Below are positions 60,337 to 64,000 of a stretch of 64,000 bases of DNA, in pieces. Made by a program: the position numbers and the translations under genes. This stretch comes from Nocardia acididurans. GTDB lineage: Bacteria > Actinomycetota > Actinomycetes > Mycobacteriales > Mycobacteriaceae. Position 1 is the stretch's first letter; every line of letters begins with the position of its first letter. The stretch lies in NCBI RefSeq assembly GCF_016741815.1, contig NZ_JAERRJ010000001.1, positions 806,001 through 870,000 on the forward strand. Reading direction: 5' to 3'. The notes under the pieces are model-generated. The model saw nothing but the letters and a program-made list of their open reading frames with translations, had not been told where the DNA came from and searched no databases.

Positions 60337-61602
60337 GTGGCTCTAGTCGTCCAGAAGTACGGAGGATCCTCGGTCGCCACCGCCGAGCGCATCCGCAGAG
60401 TCGCCGAGCGGATCGTCGAGACCAAGAAGCAGGGCCACGATGTGGTGGTCGTCTGCTCGGCCATGGGCGATACCACCGACGAACTCTTGGATCTGGCCCA
60501 GCAGGTGGCGCCCGCGCCGCCGGCCCGCGAGATGGACATGCTGCTCACCTCGGGTGAGCGCATCTCGAATTCGCTGGTGGCCATGGCCATTCACTCGCTC
60601 GGCGCGGAGGCCCGGTCGTTCACCGGCTCGCAGGCCGGCGTGATCACCACCGGAACCCACGGCAACGCCAAGATCATCGACGTGACCCCGAGCCGCGTGC
60701 AGGACGCGCTGGCCGAGGGCACGATCGTGCTGGTCGCCGGATTCCAGGGCGTCTCCCAGGACTCCAAGGACGTGACCACGCTGGGCCGCGGCGGCTCCGA
60801 CACCACCGCTGTCGCGCTGGCCGCCGCGCTGAAGGCCGACGTCTGCGAGATCTACACCGACGTGGACGGCGTCTTCTCCGCCGACCCGCGGATCGTGTCC
60901 GACGCCCAGAAGCTCGACAAGGTCTCCTTCGAGGAGATGCTCGAGCTGGCCGCGTGCGGCGCCAAGGTTCTCATGCTGCGCTGCGTCGAGTACGCGCGCC
61001 GCTACAACGTGCCCGTCCATGTGCGCTCGTCGTACACCGACAAAGAGGGCACGCTCATTACCGGATCGATGGAGGACATCCCCTTGGAGCAAGCAATCCT
61101 CACGGGCGTCGCGCACGACCGCAGCGAGGCCAAGGTGACCGTGGTCGGCATTCCGGACGAGCCGGGCTACGCCGCCAAGGTGTTCCGCGCGGTCGCCGAC
61201 GCCGAGATCAATATCGACATGGTGCTGCAGAACATCTCGAAGGTGGAGACCGGCAAGACCGACATCACCTTCACCCTGCCCAAGCTGGACGGCCCGCGCG
61301 CGGTGGAACTGCTCACCAAGCGTCAGGGCGAGATCGGCTTCTCGCAGGTGGTCTACGACGATCACGTCGGCAAGGTGTCGCTGGTCGGCGCGGGCATGAA
61401 GTCGCACCCGGGCGTCACCGCCACCTTCTGTGAGTCGCTGGCCGAGGCGGGCATCAACATCGACCTCATCTCCACCTCCGAGATCCGGATCTCGGTGCTG
61501 GTCAAGGACACCGACCTGGACGAGTCGGTCAAGGTGCTGCACCAGGCGTTCGATCTGGGCGGCGAAGAGGTCGCGGTCGTGCACGGCGGAACGGGGCGCT
61601 GA
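60337..61602 (+). CDS. ask: aspartate kinase, with internal start for the beta subunit
   Basis: Ask phosphorylates aspartate, the first step to lysine, diaminopimelate, threonine and methionine. GTG 60337 gives 421 residues: kinase domain ([43 protein letters not shown]) and two C-terminal ACT domains for lysine/threonine feedback. In corynebacteria an internal start makes a separate beta subunit; here ATG 61069 ([20 protein letters not shown], residue 245) is in frame and would give 177 residues. The gene is followed after 80 nt by asd. Confidence 0.97.
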   Translation: MALVVQKYGGSSVATAERIRRVAERIVETKKQGHDVVVVCSAMGDTTDELLDLAQQVAPAPPAREMDMLLTSGERISNSLVAMAIHSLGAEARSFTGSQAGVITTGTHGNAKIIDVTPSRVQDALAEGTIVLVAGFQGVSQDSKDVTTLGRGGSDTTAVALAAALKADVCEIYTDVDGVFSADPRIVSDAQKLDKVSFEEMLELAACGAKVLMLRCVEYARRYNVPVHVRSSYTDKEGTLITGSMEDIPLEQAILTGVAHDRSEAKVTVVGIPDEPGYAAKVFRAVADAEINIDMVLQNISKVETGKTDITFTLPKLDGPRAVELLTKRQGEIGFSQVVYDDHVGKVSLVGAGMKSHPGVTATFCESLAEAGINIDLISTSEIRISVLVKDTDLDESVKVLHQAFDLGGEEVAVVHGGTGR

Positions 61603-61607
61603 CGTGA

Positions 61608-62717
<1,110 letters not shown>

Positions 62718-62734
62718 GCGAATAATTCAAGATC

Positions 62735-62766
62735 GAAGTCGTCCGCTTCTCCGGAGCGGACGACTT
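62735..62766 (+). terminator. intrinsic terminator after asd
   Basis: GAAGTCGTCCGC (62735-62746) and GCGGACGACTTC (62755-62766) form a perfect 12-bp stem with an 8-nt loop, followed by TTTTCATATTT. It is the most classical terminator in the window. Confidence 0.95.
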
Positions 62767-62818
62767 CTTTTCATATTTGCTAAAAATTTGCGGGCTACTC
62801 TCGTGCTAGCGACTATTG

Positions 62819-63019
62819 TCAATCTGCCCAAAGTTCGGCGCAGGGGAGTGGCGGAAGATCAACCGCGGGATGTCCATTGATGGTCACTTCAATACTGTGC
62901 GGTCTCAAATGCGCCGCGAGCCGCTCGGCAATGTCGTTGCCCGCGCGATAGTCCAACACCATCCCGCCCGGAAAACGCAGGCGGACATGCACTTCCGGAC
63001 TTTCCGGATCTCCCGTCAT
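62819..63019 (-). CDS. 66-aa hypothetical protein
   Basis: ATG 63019 overlaps the upstream stop as ATGA. The protein has a beta-strand-rich start (EVHVRLRFPGGMVLDYRAGND), a helix (IAERLAAHL) and the end HPAVDLPPLPCAELWAD. It resembles no family I know. Tight coupling to the membrane protein and to a divergent XRE regulator suggests a small functional unit. The longer upstream frame to 63268 is rejected because it is Arg-rich and overlaps the membrane protein gene out of frame. Confidence 0.55.
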   Translation of the reverse strand: MTGDPESPEVHVRLRFPGGMVLDYRAGNDIAERLAAHLRPHSIEVTINGHPAVDLPPLPCAELWAD

Positions 63020-63225
63020 CGGGGCTGTGCCCGATGTGCGGGAGCATGACTTCGCAGCCCCTTCCGTGACATTCCCTCGCGTTCCAATCGGGCCGCGATG
63101 CTCTGCACCGTCGGCCCCTGTCCAGAGCTGGAATACTTGCCGGCGAGGACCGCGCACGCCGCGAACCACATTGCCGCACCGCCGATTACGGCGCCGAGTA
63201 GGAAGTAAACCAGTTCGCCGGCCAT
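63016..63225 (-). CDS. 69-aa single-pass membrane protein
   Basis: ATG 63225 follows AGAGGTGG. The protein starts MAGELVYFLLGAVIGGAAMWFAACAVLAGKY, one membrane helix with a GG and GA-rich face, and continues with a polar cytoplasmic tail of about 38 residues (GPTVQSIAARLEREGMSRKG). It ends in an ATGA overlap with the 66-aa gene. The function is unknown. It is divergent from the XRE regulator. Confidence 0.55.
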   Translation of the reverse strand: MAGELVYFLLGAVIGGAAMWFAACAVLAGKYSSSGQGPTVQSIAARLEREGMSRKGLRSHAPAHRAQPR

Positions 63226-63458
63226 GACCACCTCTTGTCGTCCGATTCGTGCGACGGGTCCCCTTCAAACGTTAAACACAGAAAAATTGCGGTGCAATAA
63301 GAAAAATCCACGTTCCATACTGTGCGCCGTAAGCTCGCCGTGTCTGGAATCCTTGTCGACAGATCCCACTCGGGAAGGAGAAGGGCATGGAAGACATCGG
63401 CGAAACTAGCGGGCGGTGACGGCCGGGAAAGCCGATCAGGCAGAAGGAGTTTGACCCG
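63226..63458. promoter_or_regulatory. divergent intergenic region with candidate operator and mini-ORF
   Basis: The region is AT-richer near 63275-63310 and contains the dyad ATTGC-ggt-GCAAT at 63286-63298, a candidate operator for the neighbouring XRE protein. A ten-codon ORF at 63387-63419 (MEDIGETSGR) has a strong ribosome binding site GGAAGGAG. It lies 39 nt upstream of the regulator start and might act as a leader. Confidence 0.4.
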
Positions 63459-64000
63459 GTGGCCGAAAGTACCCTTGGGGCACGGGTAGCGGAGTTACGC
63501 CGGCGGCGGGGACTATCGCAGAAAGAGTTGGGCGCGGCGATCAGGCGCTCGGAAAGCTGGGTTTCGCAGGTCGAGCGAGACGTATTGCCGGTCGAACGGT
63601 TGTCGGTGCTGCAGCGCCTGGCAGACGTCCTCGGCGTGGCGGTGCGGGACCTGCGTCCGGAAGCGGCCGAGCCATTGGCGGCGCATCGCGGCGAGGGGCA
63701 ACGCGGCGGTTCGGTGGTATTCGAACAGCTGCGCCTGCTGCTCACCGGACATCCCGCACTGGAGCAACTTTTCGGTGACGAGGCCGATCGCGAGTCGGCC
63801 GACACGTTGCCGGAGTTGAAGCAGCGCGTGGATCTGGCCTGGCAGCTCGCGAACGAGTCACGGCTCGTCGAAGTCGGAAGCAGTCTGCTGGGGCTGATTC
63901 CGGAACTCGAGCACGCGGCCCGCACCACCTCTGGAAAGCGACCCGAAGCGCTGACCCTGCTGTCGCGCGCCTATCAGGTGGCCGCGACCGCGTTCACCCG
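63459..64000 (+). CDS. XRE-family helix-turn-helix regulator (truncated by window edge)
   Basis: GTG 63459 follows AGAAGGAG. At least 180 residues are visible and the gene runs off the right edge. The N-terminus is an XRE/Cro helix-turn-helix (ARVAELRRRRGLSQKELGAAIRRSESWVSQVERDV, about residues 8-40). A region of amphipathic helices follows (PEALTLLSRAYQVAATAF), suggesting a TPR-like sensing domain as found in many Nocardia and Streptomyces regulators. It is divergent from the two small coupled genes and may regulate them. Confidence 0.82.
   Translation, partial: MAESTLGARVAELRRRRGLSQKELGAAIRRSESWVSQVERDVLPVERLSVLQRLADVLGVAVRDLRPEAAEPLAAHRGEGQRGGSVVFEQLRLLLTGHPALEQLFGDEADRESADTLPELKQRVDLAWQLANESRLVEVGSSLLGLIPELEHAARTTSGKRPEALTLLSRAYQVAATAFT

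Noticed and set aside
63020..63268. N-terminal extension of the 66-aa protein to 149 residues
   Set aside because: It is highly Arg-rich, out of frame over the 69-aa membrane protein, and would discard the ATGA coupling.

Overview
This 64 kb window is high-GC chromosomal DNA from a mycolate-type actinobacterium (Mycobacteriales). Nocardia or a close relative fits best. The evidence is mycobacterial-style gene content: DnaX, YbaB and RecR; MurT/GatD; Ask/Asd; FadA/FadB; PknK; a TmsA/TmsB-like 10-methyl fatty acid pair; an EspI-like ATPase; and GTG/TTG starts, 4-nt start/stop overlaps and leaderless short ORFs. Much of the gene set matches, in rearranged form, the M. tuberculosis blocks Rv3708c-Rv3721c and Rv2566-Rv2569c (recalled, not searched). 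No rRNA, tRNA, SRP RNA, CRISPR array, insertion sequence or prophage was seen.

Layout. 0-7.4 kb: a Cys-rich leaderless upstream ORF before a ROK regulator, a DUF2207 envelope protein, a membrane zinc peptidase, an ammonium transporter behind two GlnR-type boxes, and an unknown gene. 7.8-18.4 kb: dnaX with a very long low-complexity linker, the fadA-fadB beta-oxidation pair, a PknK-like kinase/STAND regulator, and a 41-aa membrane microprotein behind an RNA fold that could hide its ribosome binding site. 18.5-21.3 kb: a SAM methyltransferase and flavoprotein pair for 10-methyl (tuberculostearic-type) lipids. 21.5-30.4 kb: an accessory stretch dominated by one 1,970-residue protein with TIR, metallophosphoesterase, NACHT, pentapeptide-repeat and WD40 regions. 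This looks like a single-gene STAND sensor, possibly antiphage, and is the most striking item in the window.

30.5-34.5 kb: an SRPBCC protein, a MerR/VOC pair, ybaB-recR, a tiny secreted protein and two translationally coupled unknown genes. 34.7-43.4 kb: a four-gene module of transglutaminase/DUF2126, circularly permuted ATP-grasp/alpha-E, a second transglutaminase and a zinc-ribbon metallopeptidase. It looks like an uncharacterised peptide ligation and cleavage system. 43.4-47.6 kb: leuA with a Leu-codon leader peptide and attenuator-like hairpin, then a Pro-rich MinD/ParA ATPase. 47.7-59.5 kb: a divergent LysR/EamA pair, two apparently Tat-exported flavoenzymes (carotenoid-desaturase type and cholesterol-oxidase type), a PPOX-fold protein, murT-gatD for cell-wall amidation, a voltage-sensor-like protein without a pore, LtrA, an SRPBCC protein and a DUF1918 protein. 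59.6-64 kb: a RibD-C reductase behind a double-repeat operator, ask-asd for aspartate-family amino acids and diaminopimelate, and a divergent small-protein/XRE regulator locus cut by the right edge.

Putative factor-independent terminators separate most convergent gene pairs. Many long open frames antisense to these genes are artefacts of high GC content and were left out.
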